The translations under genes and the position numbers were made by a program. A stretch of DNA of 64,000 nucleotides from Arthrobacter sp. PM3 (GTDB lineage: Bacteria > Actinomycetota > Actinomycetes > Actinomycetales > Micrococcaceae): assembly GCF_003352915.1 (NCBI RefSeq), contig NZ_CP022314.1, positions 4,132,057 to 4,196,056 on the forward strand. Direction: 5' to 3'. Positions 8,328 to 16,830 of the stretch are shown in pieces (positions within the stretch are counted from its first letter, which is position 1; every line of letters begins with the position of its first letter). The notes under the pieces were generated by a model that saw nothing but the letters and a program-made list of their open reading frames with translations, was not told the origin of the DNA and did no database searches.

Positions 8328-9443
8328 CTACTTCTCCGCGTTGCGGTTGTCGGTGCGCCAGCGGATTCCGGCGTCGATGAAGTCGTCGATTTCGCCGTCG
8401 AACACCGCCGAGGTGTTGCCGACCTCATGCTCGGTGCGCAGGTCCTTGACCATTTGGTACGGGTTCAGGACGTAGGAGCGCATCTGGTCGCCCCAGGACG
8501 CCTTGACGTCACCGGCGAATGCCTTCTTCTCGGCGTCTTCCTGTTCCTTCTTCAGGAGCAGGAGCCGGGACTGCAGCACCCGCATGGCGGCCGCGCGGTT
8601 CTGCAGCTGCGATTTCTCGTTCTGCATGGACACCACGGTGCCGGTGGGGATGTGGGTCAGGCGCACGGCGGAGTCGGTGGTGTTGACCGACTGGCCGCCC
8701 GGGCCGGAGGACCGGAACACGTCCACTCGGATCTCGTTGTCCGGGATCTCGATGGAGTCCGTTGACTCGATCAGCGGGATCACTTCCACGGCGGCAAAGG
8801 AGGTCTGGCGGCGCCCCTGGTTGTCGAACGGGCTGATCCGGACCAGGCGGTGGGTGCCGGCCTCGACGCTGAGGGTGCCGAAGGCGTAGGGTGCCTTGAC
8901 TTCGAAGGTGGCGGACTTGAGCCCGGCCTCTTCGGCGTAGGAGGTGTCCATGATGGTGGTCGGGTAGCCGTGGCGTTCGGCCCAGCGCAGGTACATGCGC
9001 AGCAGCATTTCGGCGAAGTCCGCGGCGTCCACGCCGCCGGCGCCGGCCCGGATGGTCACCACGGCTTCACGTTCGTCGAATTCGCCGGACAGCAGCGTGA
9101 CGACTTCGAGTTCGTCCAGCGCCTTGCGGACGGACTCCAGTTCCGCGGCGGCCTCGCCCATGGAGTCGGCGTCGTCCTCGTCCTGGCCGAGCTCCACAAG
9201 GACCTCGAGGTCATCGATCCGCGCCGCCAGCTTGTTGAGCCGTTCGAGCTCGGACTGCTTGTGCGAGAGCTTCGAGGTGATGACCTGCGCCGCGGAGGGG
9301 TCGTCCCACAGATTGGGTTCGCCGGCCCGCTCGCTGAGTTCGGCGATGTCTTCCTTGAGCGCGTCAACGTTCGAGACGTTCTCGATGGACGCGTAGGTGG
9401 CCCGCAGCGCGCGGATTTCAGCGGGAAAATCAATGTTTGCCAT
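8328..9443 (-). CDS. prfB: Peptide chain release factor 2 (RF2)
   Basis: 371 residues. RF2 reads UGA and UAA stop codons and triggers peptide release. The stop-recognition tripeptide SPF (RISPFDNQG, near residue 204) and the catalytic GGQ ([10 protein letters not shown], near residue 249) are present. The N-terminal helical region is complete. The gene is a single uninterrupted frame, so the programmed +1 frameshift that controls RF2 in many bacteria is absent here. It lies 193 bases upstream of ftsE on the same strand, a conserved actinobacterial order. Confidence 0.96.
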   Translation of the reverse strand: MANIDFPAEIRALRATYASIENVSNVDALKEDIAELSERAGEPNLWDDPSAAQVITSKLSHKQSELERLNKLAARIDDLEVLVELGQDEDDADSMGEAAAELESVRKALDELEVVTLLSGEFDEREAVVTIRAGAGGVDAADFAEMLLRMYLRWAERHGYPTTIMDTSYAEEAGLKSATFEVKAPYAFGTLSVEAGTHRLVRISPFDNQGRRQTSFAAVEVIPLIESTDSIEIPDNEIRVDVFRSSGPGGQSVNTTDSAVRLTHIPTGTVVSMQNEKSQLQNRAAAMRVLQSRLLLLKKEQEDAEKKAFAGDVKASWGDQMRSYVLNPYQMVKDLRTEHEVGNTSAVFDGEIDDFIDAGIRWRTDNRNAEK

Positions 9444-9509
9444 GGTTTTTTAAGCCTACGCTATGTGTCCTAGCCCTACTCACCAGCCGCCCGGCTCCCC
9501 GCGCCGTTG

Positions 9510-9980
9510 TTAACGGGTGAGCCGGGACCTGGCGGTCGATGTCGCCTCGATCCGGATGCCGTCGGGGACCAGGAAGTTGACGACGGGCGGGTGGGCCGTG
9601 GCACTTAGGGCGACGACGGCGGTGGCCCCGTCCGGGCTGCCTGTGGCGGGTGCGACGGCCAGGCCGCTGAACCGGCTGAAGGCGCCGTTGCGCCCCAGAT
9701 AGTCGCCGACGGCGCTGCGCACCCGTGCTCCGCTCAGGACGGCGGACGGCGTGCCGCCGGCGGTGTCCAGCTGCCCGAGTGTGAAGCTGTCCGCCGCGGC
9801 CACCGAGGCACCGTCCGCCAGCGAAAGCAGCTTCTTGTGTTCAAGGTAGACGCTGGAGGCAGCCATCACCACGGTCGCGAGAAGGAGGGCAATGACTACG
9901 AAGCCGATGCTGAGCACCAGCACCTGGCCGTCGTCCGGGCGGCCGGCGCTTTGTTTTGCCGTGTGCGTGCGCCTGATCAC
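9510..9980 (-). CDS. TadG/Rv3654c-like pilus-locus protein
   Basis: 156 residues, GTG start. DDGQVLVLSIGFVVIALLLATVVMAAS is a TadE/TadG-type N-terminal membrane helix just after a short cytoplasmic leader, and the following EHKKLLSLADGASVAAAD is characteristic of TadG-like minor pseudopilins. It matches the class of short TadE/G-like proteins found at the end of actinobacterial tad operons. The remainder is an extracytoplasmic domain without a known activity. It overlaps the upstream tadE-like gene by 4 bases, and is the last gene of the operon, 66 bases before prfB. Confidence 0.75.
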   Translation of the reverse strand: MIRRTHTAKQSAGRPDDGQVLVLSIGFVVIALLLATVVMAASSVYLEHKKLLSLADGASVAAADSFTLGQLDTAGGTPSAVLSGARVRSAVGDYLGRNGAFSRFSGLAVAPATGSPDGATAVVALSATAHPPVVNFLVPDGIRIEATSTARSRLTR

Positions 9981-10420
9981 CGGAACCTGCCCACCAGCTG
10001 GGTTGCGGAGGCGCTGAGCTGGCTTGCGTTGAGGTGGAGCGCATCGTTGAACGGAACGAACGGCAGCGGAACCGTAAGGTGCACGGTGACCGTCACCGCG
10101 GAGCCGGGCGCCAGGCAGTCCGCCGGTTGGCAGCTCGTGTCGATGCGGGCGTTTCCCGCCGGCTGGCCGTAATCGGCGAGCGCCAACTGCACGGCTTGCT
10201 CGGCAGCGGCGCGCCCGCTGGCCGCGTCAGGCTGGGCGACATAGACCTTGGCCGCCTGGTCAGCGGCGCCGACCACAGCGAACGAGCCGCCCTGCACCTG
10301 GCCCACGGTGATGATGAAGTACACGAGCGGCACCATCAGCAGCAGGGACAGGAAGATGAACTCGACCACGGCACTGCCCTGCTCCTGCACGGGCATCCGT
10401 TCACGGCTGGATTGCGGCAT
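9977..10420 (-). CDS. TadE-like pilus assembly protein
   Basis: 147 residues. EQGSAVVEFIFLSLLLMVPLVYFIITV is a TadE-type helix: the G-x-A-x-V-E-F entry motif followed by about 20 hydrophobic residues. Next come an AADQAAKVYV segment and a β-rich outer domain with a Cys pair (STSCQPADC region, near residues 95–101). TadE-like proteins are minor pseudopilins needed for Flp pilus assembly. The start overlaps the preceding tadE-like gene by 20 bases and the stop overlaps the next by 4, so the three are coupled. An internal ATG (MPVQEQGS) would give a 9-residue shorter product. Confidence 0.8.
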   Translation of the reverse strand: MPQSSRERMPVQEQGSAVVEFIFLSLLLMVPLVYFIITVGQVQGGSFAVVGAADQAAKVYVAQPDAASGRAAAEQAVQLALADYGQPAGNARIDTSCQPADCLAPGSAVTVTVHLTVPLPFVPFNDALHLNASQLSASATQLVGRFR

Positions 10421-10820
10421 GGCCTTTCACCTCCAGGAGCGCTTGCGGACCGATGAAGCCGACCACCGGCAAGGGGGCACGGACTGTCACCTCCAGCGTG
10501 CGGATGCCCTGGTACGTCGTTTCCCGGGTTTCCACGTCCCGCGCGAACTCGGGGGTGAGCGCCGCCGTGATCAGCTGCACGGTCCGGTCCCTGGCGTCCG
10601 GGGAGCCGCGGTCTGCCAGCGTCCCGTACCGGGCGCCGGAGGCGGCGGCGTCGATGAGTGTGTTGCGGACGTGCTGGGCCAGGGCGAGCTGCACGATCGC
10701 CAGGAAGAACAGCATGAGCAACGCGCCGATCAGCACGAAGTCCACCACGGCAGCACCGCGCTCCGGTACCGGACAGGCCCGGGCCCTTCCCCTGTAGGCA
10801 GCGCCGCCGGGTACCCGCAC
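10401..10820 (-). CDS. TadE-like pilus assembly protein (second copy)
   Basis: 139 residues from a GTG 3 bases after the pilin candidate gene. ERGAAVVDFVLIGALLMLFFLAIVQLALAQ is again the TadE N-terminal helix, here with Asp instead of Glu after the two valines. The segment HVRNTLIDAAASGARYGTLAD follows, as in TadE proteins. The outer domain ends in VKGHAAIQP. Same operon as tadA, tadB and tadC. Two TadE-type proteins plus one TadG-type protein are usual for actinobacterial tad loci. Confidence 0.8.
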   Translation of the reverse strand: MRVPGGAAYRGRARACPVPERGAAVVDFVLIGALLMLFFLAIVQLALAQHVRNTLIDAAASGARYGTLADRGSPDARDRTVQLITAALTPEFARDVETRETTYQGIRTLEVTVRAPLPVVGFIGPQALLEVKGHAAIQP

Positions 10821-10823
10821 CGG

Positions 10824-11069
10824 TTACTGCCGGACCTTGTCCATAGCCTGGTTGAAGAGCCCCTCCAATGCCGGACCGGCCAGGGCCAGGAGGGCGGCCA
10901 CGAGGACGGCCGACATGAGCGTAATCATCACCCAGCCCGGGACGTCCCCGCGCTCGGGTTGGTCTGCTGGCGCCGCGGCGTTCCCCGGCCCCTGCTGCGA
11001 GGGTGCCGCCCACCAGGCCATGCTGAGCGTGCAGGCCACTAATGCCACCCGGGCTCCGAAGTTCTTCAC
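10824..11069 (-). CDS. Small Flp-like membrane protein, pilin candidate
   Basis: 81 residues from a GTG preceded by AAAGGGGACAC. An N-terminal signal-like segment (about 5–22) is followed by a Pro/Ala/Gln linker (about 25–42) and one strong hydrophobic helix, GWVMITLMSAVLVAALLALAG, near residues 45–66, ending in NQAMDKVRQ. Position between tadC and the tadE-like genes and the single helix near the C-terminus suggest the Flp-type major pilin or a pilin-like subunit. The classical prepilin cleavage motif (G followed by a conserved E at +5) is not evident, so the role is inferred from context. A 162-base spacer with 17-bp repeats separates it from tadC. Confidence 0.6.
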   Translation of the reverse strand: MKNFGARVALVACTLSMAWWAAPSQQGPGNAAAPADQPERGDVPGWVMITLMSAVLVAALLALAGPALEGLFNQAMDKVRQ

Positions 11070-11184
11070 TGTGTCCCCTTTTCCGGTTTGGTTAACTTCT
11101 TTTCTGGTTTGCGGTTTTCCTGACTTTCCCTGCGGCCAGTCGCTGACTGCCGGACGTTCTTCCTATCGTGTTCCATCGTCGTGT

Positions 11185-11235
11185 GGCTTTTCTTGGGTGC
11201 TGGCTCTTCCTGGGTCCTGGCTTTTCTTGGGTATT
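11185..11235. repeat. Three 17-bp tandem repeats at the end of tadC
   Basis: Units ggcttttcttgggtgct (11185–11201), ggctcttcctgggtcct (11202–11218) and ggcttttcttgggtatt (11219–11235) follow without gaps. The last overlaps the tadC stop codon (11234–11236). On the transcribed (minus) strand they read as A/C-rich AAGCCnAGnACCC-like units in the spacer before the pilin candidate gene. Function unknown. Confidence 0.85.
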
Positions 11236-12175
11236 AGAGTCCGAGACTGATGGCGGCCAATCCGGGGAACACGGCGAAGATGACCGTGAGCGGCAGTACC
11301 CCGAAGACAAGCGGCACCATCATCCCGATTTCCTTTTTGCCGGCGGACTCCATGAGCTCCCGTTTGGCTGTGTCCCGCACGTCCTGGGCCTGGGAGCGCA
11401 GGACGTCGGCGAGGGGCGTTCCGCGCTCGACGGCGACGATCATTCCGTCGACGAAACGGACCAGTGGCCCCTGGCCGGTCCTGGCCGAGAACTCCTGCAG
11501 GGCTTCCACGAGCGGCTTCCCGGCCCGGGTCTCGGCGAGCACGCGGCTGAATTCCTGCGAGAGCTCGCCGCGGGCGCTGCGGCAGACCCGGTCCAGCGCA
11601 CCGATGGCGCTTTCACCGGCGCCGACGGCGAGCGCCATGAGTTCGGCGATGCTGGGGAACTCCGCCATCATCCGCGCCTCCCGCGTCCTGATCCGTGCGC
11701 CCAGCAGGTAATCCCGGAGCAGGAAACCGCCGGCGGCGCTCCCCACGACGGCCACGACCGCGACGAACGGACTGAACCGGCCGGCGGCGCCGGCGAGCGC
11801 CACAACACCAATGCCAAGGACAAAGCCGCCGGCGGCCCACAGGAGTTGTTCGGCACGGAAATCGGCCGCTGTCTTGGCGCTGCCGGCGCGGGCCAGCCTG
11901 TGGTTGAGCGCCGTGACGCCAAGATTCATTCGTCCCAGGGACCTGACGCCGTCGCGAATTGCCGGACGCAGAATCCGTTCCAGAGGACCGAACGGCGTGA
12001 CGTTGTACGGGGCCGCGCGCAGGAGCCGTGACTCCAGGCTGTGTGTCCTCAATTGCGGTCCGATGCGTTCCACGAAGGTGGTCGGCCGCATGAAGGGAAG
12101 CCTCGCGATGAAGAGCCAAAGTCCGGCACCGAGGACTGTTCCGCACACTATGGCGCCGGCCAGCAGCCCCGTCAC
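11234..12175 (-). CDS. tadC: TadC-like inner-membrane protein (type II secretion F family)
   Basis: 313 residues. The T2SSF domain occupies about residues 165–290 (LMALAVGAGESAIGALDRVC, then FVDGMIVAVERGTPLADVLR), with membrane helices near the N-terminus (1–20), around 115–150 and at the C-terminus (VPLVFGVLPLTVIFAVFPGL). TadB/TadC form the membrane platform of the Flp pilus motor and are driven by TadA. The GTG start overlaps the tadB stop (GTGA). Confidence 0.85.
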   Translation of the reverse strand: MTGLLAGAIVCGTVLGAGLWLFIARLPFMRPTTFVERIGPQLRTHSLESRLLRAAPYNVTPFGPLERILRPAIRDGVRSLGRMNLGVTALNHRLARAGSAKTAADFRAEQLLWAAGGFVLGIGVVALAGAAGRFSPFVAVVAVVGSAAGGFLLRDYLLGARIRTREARMMAEFPSIAELMALAVGAGESAIGALDRVCRSARGELSQEFSRVLAETRAGKPLVEALQEFSARTGQGPLVRFVDGMIVAVERGTPLADVLRSQAQDVRDTAKRELMESAGKKEIGMMVPLVFGVLPLTVIFAVFPGLAAISLGL

Positions 12176-13026
12176 CGGAGCACCCGCTGCTCTTCCGGCA
12201 GCGCACCAATACGCAGCATGACGGAGTACGAAATCAGCGATACGGCAAGTCCGCCCAGCAGTACTGCGGCCCCGAGTGGCGTGTTGTAGGCCGCCACCGC
12301 TTCAGGACGGCTGGCCAGCAGCACCAGGACAATCCACGGGGCTGCGACAGCCAGCCGCGCGGCGTTCACGGTCCAGGACTGCCGGGCCTCCAGTTCGCTC
12401 CTGGTCCGGGCGCTCTCCCGCAGGAACTCGGCGAGCGTGCCCAGGAGCCGCCCGAGGTCCGAGCCGCCCACCTCGCGGGTCAGCCGGAGCGCCTCGACAA
12501 TGCGGTCCGCCACGGGATCGGCGAGGCGTTCCTTGAGCCGGGTGAGCGAGGGATCGAACCGCCCGCCCGAGCGGTAGTCGGCCCCGAAGTCCATAAACAC
12601 GTGGCGAAGCTCGATTGGGCCCTTCTCGCCCAGCTGGATCAGGGCCTCGGGCAGTGACAAGCCTGCCCTGATGGCTGACCGGAGGTGATCCACGACGTCG
12701 GGCCAGAGCTGACGGAGGACGGCCGTGCGCTTCCTGGCACGCCACCGGACAATCGCCATCGGCAGCCAGCCGCCAAACAGCCCAAAGCACGCCGAGATGG
12801 GCCAGGACCCCGTCACCGCGAAGAAGGCCAACGTTGTGAACACGCCGACCCCGAGGCAGGTGGCGAGCAGCCCGGCCGCGCTGACCTTTTCGACCCCTGC
12901 CGTCCGCAAGAGGTCCTCGAGCCGGCTGGTCCGGGGCCGGCGCCGGGAAGCCTCAGGCTCCTCCCATGCGGACCACCAGATCAGCAACAGTCCCGCCCCG
13001 CCCAGCACACCCAGAAGCGGCGCCAT
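12172..13026 (-). CDS. tadB: TadB-like inner-membrane protein (type II secretion F family)
   Basis: 284 residues. Two N-terminal helices (near 3–18 and 60–90) precede a T2SSF domain (WPDVVDHLRSAIRAGLSLPE through REVGGSDLGRLLGTLAEFLR), and two helices close the protein. Start: ATG at 13026, which overlaps the tadA stop by one base (TGATG); the frame is open for 164 more codons upstream, but that sequence is the antisense-like shadow of tadA. Acts with TadC as the pilus platform. Confidence 0.85.
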   Translation of the reverse strand: MAPLLGVLGGAGLLLIWWSAWEEPEASRRRPRTSRLEDLLRTAGVEKVSAAGLLATCLGVGVFTTLAFFAVTGSWPISACFGLFGGWLPMAIVRWRARKRTAVLRQLWPDVVDHLRSAIRAGLSLPEALIQLGEKGPIELRHVFMDFGADYRSGGRFDPSLTRLKERLADPVADRIVEALRLTREVGGSDLGRLLGTLAEFLRESARTRSELEARQSWTVNAARLAVAAPWIVLVLLASRPEAVAAYNTPLGAAVLLGGLAVSLISYSVMLRIGALPEEQRVLR

Positions 13027-14249
13027 CAACGTGGCTCCAGGAGGGCGGCGACGTCGTAGCCGGCGCGGGCGAATTTTTCCGCGGCGGGCATGGAGTTGGC
13101 CTTGGGCTGCAGCTGGCCGTCCGACATCGTGAAAACCATGGATGATTCGATGATCCCGTTTTCCACCCGGCGGCCCAGCGAGAGGATTTCCGTGACCTGC
13201 CGGCGCCCGCTGGCGAGTCGGCTGCAGTGGACCACAAGGTCTATGCAGGAGGCCACGGTGGGGACCACGAAAGCACTGGAAATGTTGTCGCCGGCGAGCA
13301 ATGGAAGCGTGCAGATCTTGGTGACCGCATCGTGCGCCGAGTTTGCATGGACAGTGCACATCCCGGGCATGCCACTGTTCAAAGCGATGAGCATGTCCAG
13401 GCTCTCGGCTTCCCGCACCTCCCCGACCACCAGGCGGTCGGGGCGCATGCGCAGTGCTTCTTTGACGAGCCGGCGCAGGGGAATCTCCCCCTGCCCCTCC
13501 AGATTCGGCTGCCGGCATTGAAGCCCCACCACATCGCGGAGCGGAAACTGCAGTTCGAAGATCTCCTCCACAGTGATGACCCGCTCCCTGGTGCCGATGC
13601 CGGCGGCCAGGCAGTTCAGCATGGTGGTCTTGCCGGCCTGGGTGGCGCCCGAGACCAGGATGTTGAGCCCGCTGGAGACGGCAGCGCCGAGAAATCTGGC
13701 TGCCTGCGGAGTCAGCGTGCCCAGCTCCACCAGGTGCTCGAGCCTGCTGGCCTTGACCACGAATTTGCGGATATTGATTGCCCAGTGCCGCCGGGTGACA
13801 TCCGGAATCACCACGTGGAGGCGCGACCCGTCCGGCAACGCGGCATCCACGAACGGGGAGGACATGTCCAGCCGCCGCCCGGAACTCTTCAGCATGCGCT
13901 CCACCAGGTCCCGGACCTGCTGGTCCGTCAGCGCAACGGACGTCAGTTCCGATTCGCCGTTGCGCGCCACATAGATCTCGTCGGGGGCATTGAGCCAGAT
14001 TTCCTCAATGCCAGGGTCGTCCAGAAGCGGCTGCAACGCACCGAAACCCGCCACGGCGTCGAACACAAACCGCCGGGCCGATTCCAGCGGCCCCAACGGA
14101 GGCAGCGGCGCGAGGAGCGCCCGTTCGTCGTAGTCGCTGATCGCCGCTTCGACCAGGCGCCGGACTTCCCCGGTCTGCCGGAGGGGGTCCAGTCCCTGCC
14201 TGCGGATCAGCTCGCGGACCTCGTCCTCGACAATGCGCACAGCCTCCAC
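13026..14249 (-). CDS. tadA: TadA/CpaF-type pilus assembly ATPase
   Basis: A secretion ATPase that powers Flp pilus assembly. Visible: Walker A GATQAGKTT, Asp box ITVEEIFELQF, Walker B RPDRLVVGEVRE and the His box MCTVHANSAHDA. The longest frame begins with a TTG at 14330 (434 codons). I prefer the GTG at 14249 (407 residues, starting V-E-A-V-R-I-V-E-D-E) because the stretch 14302–14330 looks like a promoter (TTGTCC, 17 bases, TAGGTT) and homologues start near this point. First gene of the tad operon: tadA, tadB, tadC, pilin candidate, two tadE-like genes and a tadG-like gene, coupled by overlaps. The genes for CpaB and CpaE lie 44 kb away. Confidence 0.85.
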   Translation of the reverse strand: MEAVRIVEDEVRELIRRQGLDPLRQTGEVRRLVEAAISDYDERALLAPLPPLGPLESARRFVFDAVAGFGALQPLLDDPGIEEIWLNAPDEIYVARNGESELTSVALTDQQVRDLVERMLKSSGRRLDMSSPFVDAALPDGSRLHVVIPDVTRRHWAINIRKFVVKASRLEHLVELGTLTPQAARFLGAAVSSGLNILVSGATQAGKTTMLNCLAAGIGTRERVITVEEIFELQFPLRDVVGLQCRQPNLEGQGEIPLRRLVKEALRMRPDRLVVGEVREAESLDMLIALNSGMPGMCTVHANSAHDAVTKICTLPLLAGDNISSAFVVPTVASCIDLVVHCSRLASGRRQVTEILSLGRRVENGIIESSMVFTMSDGQLQPKANSMPAAEKFARAGYDVAALLEPR

Positions 14250-14301
14250 GTCGCCCCCAAATTGACTGCCGCCTCCCTGCCGAGGCGATGAAAGTGGGTT
14301 A

Positions 14302-14330
14302 AACCTAAGCGTCGCCGACCGGCCGGACAA
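14302..14330 (-). promoter_or_regulatory. Putative tadA promoter
   Basis: On the minus strand TTGTCC (14330–14325) is followed after 17 bases by TAGGTT (14307–14302), a fair σ70-type pair, 53 bases before the GTG at 14249. The TTATCCACA motif at 14348–14356 is 17 bases further upstream. Inferred from sequence only. Confidence 0.45.
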
Positions 14331-14347
14331 GGGGTGCGGTGCAGCTA

Positions 14348-14356
14348 TGTGGATAA
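14348..14356 (-). promoter_or_regulatory. TTATCCACA motif upstream of tadA
   Basis: Perfect TTATCCACA in the direction of tadA, 99 bases before the GTG start. Twelve bases (ATGTGGATAACC on the plus strand, 14347–14358) are identical to the site before the FHA–FtsK gene at 44776–44787. See also 58726 and 59623. Confidence 0.55.
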
Positions 14357-14536
14357 CCTCCGGCCCCGGGGCATAACACCTTTCTCATCGGTCACAGCAG
14401 GCGCACTGGCCTCACGGAATTCAGCGGCTGCCGGACTGTCCGCCCGGCCGGCCGGGCTGCGCTTTTGAACCGGGCGCCGCGTGGCCCTACGATCGACGGG
14501 ACGCGTCTTCCCCTTCTGAAACGGTGCAGTGAACCC

Positions 14537-16165
14537 ATGAATCTTCCCTCGCGCGAAGCGCCCGACGCTCGCCCGACGAAGAGCCCGACGAAGATCTCCG
14601 CCCCCGTCCTGCGCTTCGGCGTGATCTTCCTGGTCCTGTCGCTGTTCAGCACACTGTGGAGCCTGGCCTCGCCCCTGATGTCGGTACCTGACGAACCGGC
14701 CCACACCATCAAGGCCGCCGCCGTGGCGCACGGGCAGTTCCTGGGCACCTCCGGCCAGACCCAGGGCGAAGAGCTGCAGGTAGTGGTGCCCAAATACATC
14801 GCCGAGACCAAGTCCCTGACCTGCTTTGCCTTCAAGGTCAGCGTCACCGCGGACTGCTCCCCCGGACTGAACGCCGCGGACATCGAGCCGGTGACGGCGG
14901 GCACGTCCGCCGGCAACTACAACCCGCTGTACTACCTTGTGGCGGGCCTGCCTTCCCGGGTCCTCAGCGGCGAACCGGCCATCTACGCCATGCGGATCCT
15001 CAGCGGCCTGCTCTGCTCCCTGTTCCTGGCCGCCGCACTGTTCGCCACAACGCAGTCCGCCCACCGGCGCTGGCCGGTGGTGGCCGCGGGGATCGCCGCC
15101 ACCCCCATGGTCCTCTACCTCTGCGGGTCAATTAACCCCAACGCCTTGGAGATCGTCACGACGTCCGCGGTGTTCGTCAACCTGTGCCTGGTCCTGGAAA
15201 ACGCGCGGGACCTGTCCCGGGTCCGGTTCAACATTGTTGTTGTGGGAATTTCGGCCGCGGTCCTGGCCAACACCCGCGCCCTGTCCCTGCTGTGGCTTGC
15301 CCTGGCGGTCCTCGCAGCCCTCCTCATGGTCCCGGCCCGGGATATCCTGCTCCTGGCGAAGGACAAGCTGGTCCTCGCCATGACGGGCCTGATGGTGCTC
15401 GCGGCAGCCGGCGGCCTCCTGTGGCTCCGGAACGCCAACACCCTGGCCAGCCTGCTGGGCACACCGGGCACCGTAACCCCCGAGCAGGCCTTCGGCACCA
15501 TGCTGGAGCGGACCTTCGACATCGCCGCCTCGTACGTTTCCCAGCTGGGATGGCTGGACACCAACGGCCCCACCGCCGTCTTTTACTGGTGGGCGTGCCT
15601 CACCGGCGCACTTATGGTCAGCGCCCTGTCTGTAGGGCAGTGGCGGCCGCGGCTGGGGTTCATCGTCCTGGCCGTCGCCGCCCTCATCATCCCACCGGTC
15701 CTCCAGGCCCAGGTCGTCACCGACCTCGGCTACATCTGGCAGGGCAGGTACCTTCTGCCCGTCATTGTGCCGATGCTTCTGGCCGCCGGACTGGCCCTGC
15801 GGTCCCAGACGTTCCCGGTAACCGCCTTCGCGAAGCGGGTCGCGGCCTGGGCCGCCGGGTTCACCGTGGCGGCCCACACAGCCGTGTTTGCGAACGCCCT
15901 GCGCCGCTATGGCGTCGGAATATCCACCGAAGCCAACTGGGGCAGCATGTTCGGCGCGGTGAAGTGGGAGCCGCCGCTGGGCTGGCTCCCGTTGACGCTG
16001 GCGTACCTGGCGGTGGCCACTCTGGCGTGTGCGCTCCTGCACCGGCACCTGTTCAGTGACACGCTCGGTGACGTGCACACTGACACGCGCCGTGGCGCGC
16101 TGAACGGAGCGGATTCCCCGGCCCCGGCACAGCCGCGCAGTGTGAGTTCGCCCGCGCTGGACTAG
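14537..16165 (+). CDS. DUF2142 multi-pass membrane protein
   Basis: 542 residues. DUF2142 proteins are polytopic membrane proteins found in surface polysaccharide loci and thought to be related to GT-C glycosyltransferases. Their exact reaction is not established. Visible: a first helix (about 27–48), the conserved VPDEPAHTIKAAAVAHGQF block directly after it, a large outer loop with YNPLYYLVAGLPS, then many helices through residue ~510. The C-terminus is a disordered cytoplasmic-looking tail. The start is the ATG at 14537; the frame is open 24 codons upstream. It is about 45% similar by eye to the protein at 17895–19547, a paralogue on the other side of gtrA and the PstS-like gene. It diverges from tadA. 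Confidence 0.85.
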   Translation: MNLPSREAPDARPTKSPTKISAPVLRFGVIFLVLSLFSTLWSLASPLMSVPDEPAHTIKAAAVAHGQFLGTSGQTQGEELQVVVPKYIAETKSLTCFAFKVSVTADCSPGLNAADIEPVTAGTSAGNYNPLYYLVAGLPSRVLSGEPAIYAMRILSGLLCSLFLAAALFATTQSAHRRWPVVAAGIAATPMVLYLCGSINPNALEIVTTSAVFVNLCLVLENARDLSRVRFNIVVVGISAAVLANTRALSLLWLALAVLAALLMVPARDILLLAKDKLVLAMTGLMVLAAAGGLLWLRNANTLASLLGTPGTVTPEQAFGTMLERTFDIAASYVSQLGWLDTNGPTAVFYWWACLTGALMVSALSVGQWRPRLGFIVLAVAALIIPPVLQAQVVTDLGYIWQGRYLLPVIVPMLLAAGLALRSQTFPVTAFAKRVAAWAAGFTVAAHTAVFANALRRYGVGISTEANWGSMFGAVKWEPPLGWLPLTLAYLAVATLACALLHRHLFSDTLGDVHTDTRRGALNGADSPAPAQPRSVSSPALD

Positions 16166-16248
16166 AATTGCCGGATGTCCCCGCGATTCACAACGCCCGG
16201 ACGCGTCAACGACGGTAGGCGGTATGTTCTGACAATGGCGATGGTCCA

Positions 16249-16725
16249 GTGAGCCTGGCTCGGCGTTTGGCGACCTCTCTGCGCGGCAGCTACCTGGCCA
16301 GGTTCCTCCTGGTGGGAGGGGCCTCCTTCGCGATCGACCTCGGGCTGCTCGCGCTCCTCCACGACGCGGCCCACGTGGACCTGTGGATTGCCACCCCGAT
16401 CGCGTTCCTCAGCAGCCTGGTCTTCAACTTCTTCCTCCAGCGGCGTTTCACGTTCCGCTCGGAGGCCCGGGCACCTGTCAGTTTCCTCAAGTACGGCACC
16501 CTGGTGGTGTTCAATGTCATCGCCACCGACGTGATCGTCAATCTCATCGCCGGCTCCGGCCAGTCCTACGCCCTCGGCAAGGTCATCGCGACCATCGCCA
16601 CCACCGTGTGGAACTTCCTGCTCTACAAACACTGGATCTTCAGGCCGGCCCCGGCGGAGGACGGCGACGGCGTTGACCTGGATGCCTCCGCGACCGCCGC
16701 CGGCGCGTCCCGCCGCGGGCACTAG
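16249..16725 (+). CDS. GtrA-family membrane protein
   Basis: 158 residues from a GTG. Four helices: near 16–36 (LARFLLVGGASFAIDLGLLA), 45–62 (ATPIAFLSSLVFNFFLQRRF), 80–98 and 108–128. The RFLLVGGxxFxxDLG entry and the NFFLQRRFTF motif are typical of GtrA. GtrA-like proteins act with GT2 enzymes on lipid-linked sugars (proposed flippase or accessory role). It sits between two DUF2142 genes, which fits glycan transfer outside the membrane. An ATG at 16235 is out of frame. Confidence 0.85.
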   Translation: MSLARRLATSLRGSYLARFLLVGGASFAIDLGLLALLHDAAHVDLWIATPIAFLSSLVFNFFLQRRFTFRSEARAPVSFLKYGTLVVFNVIATDVIVNLIAGSGQSYALGKVIATIATTVWNFLLYKHWIFRPAPAEDGDGVDLDASATAAGASRRGH

Positions 16726-16830
16726 CTGGGCCTTGGCTGGTGCTTCCCTGATAACCCCTCGACACCAAGGGACCGGCTAGGGTAATAAGGAACGGTTTCG
16801 GAGGAATTCCGGAACAGGAAGGGATTTTCT

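Noticed and set aside
9340..9443. Programmed frameshift site in prfB
   Set aside because: The frame is continuous from the ATG; no internal TGA or slippery CTT near codon 25.
12172..13518. 448-codon version of tadB
   Set aside because: The first 164 codons overlap tadA and look like its shadow; ATG at 13026 overlaps the tadA stop as expected for coupled genes.
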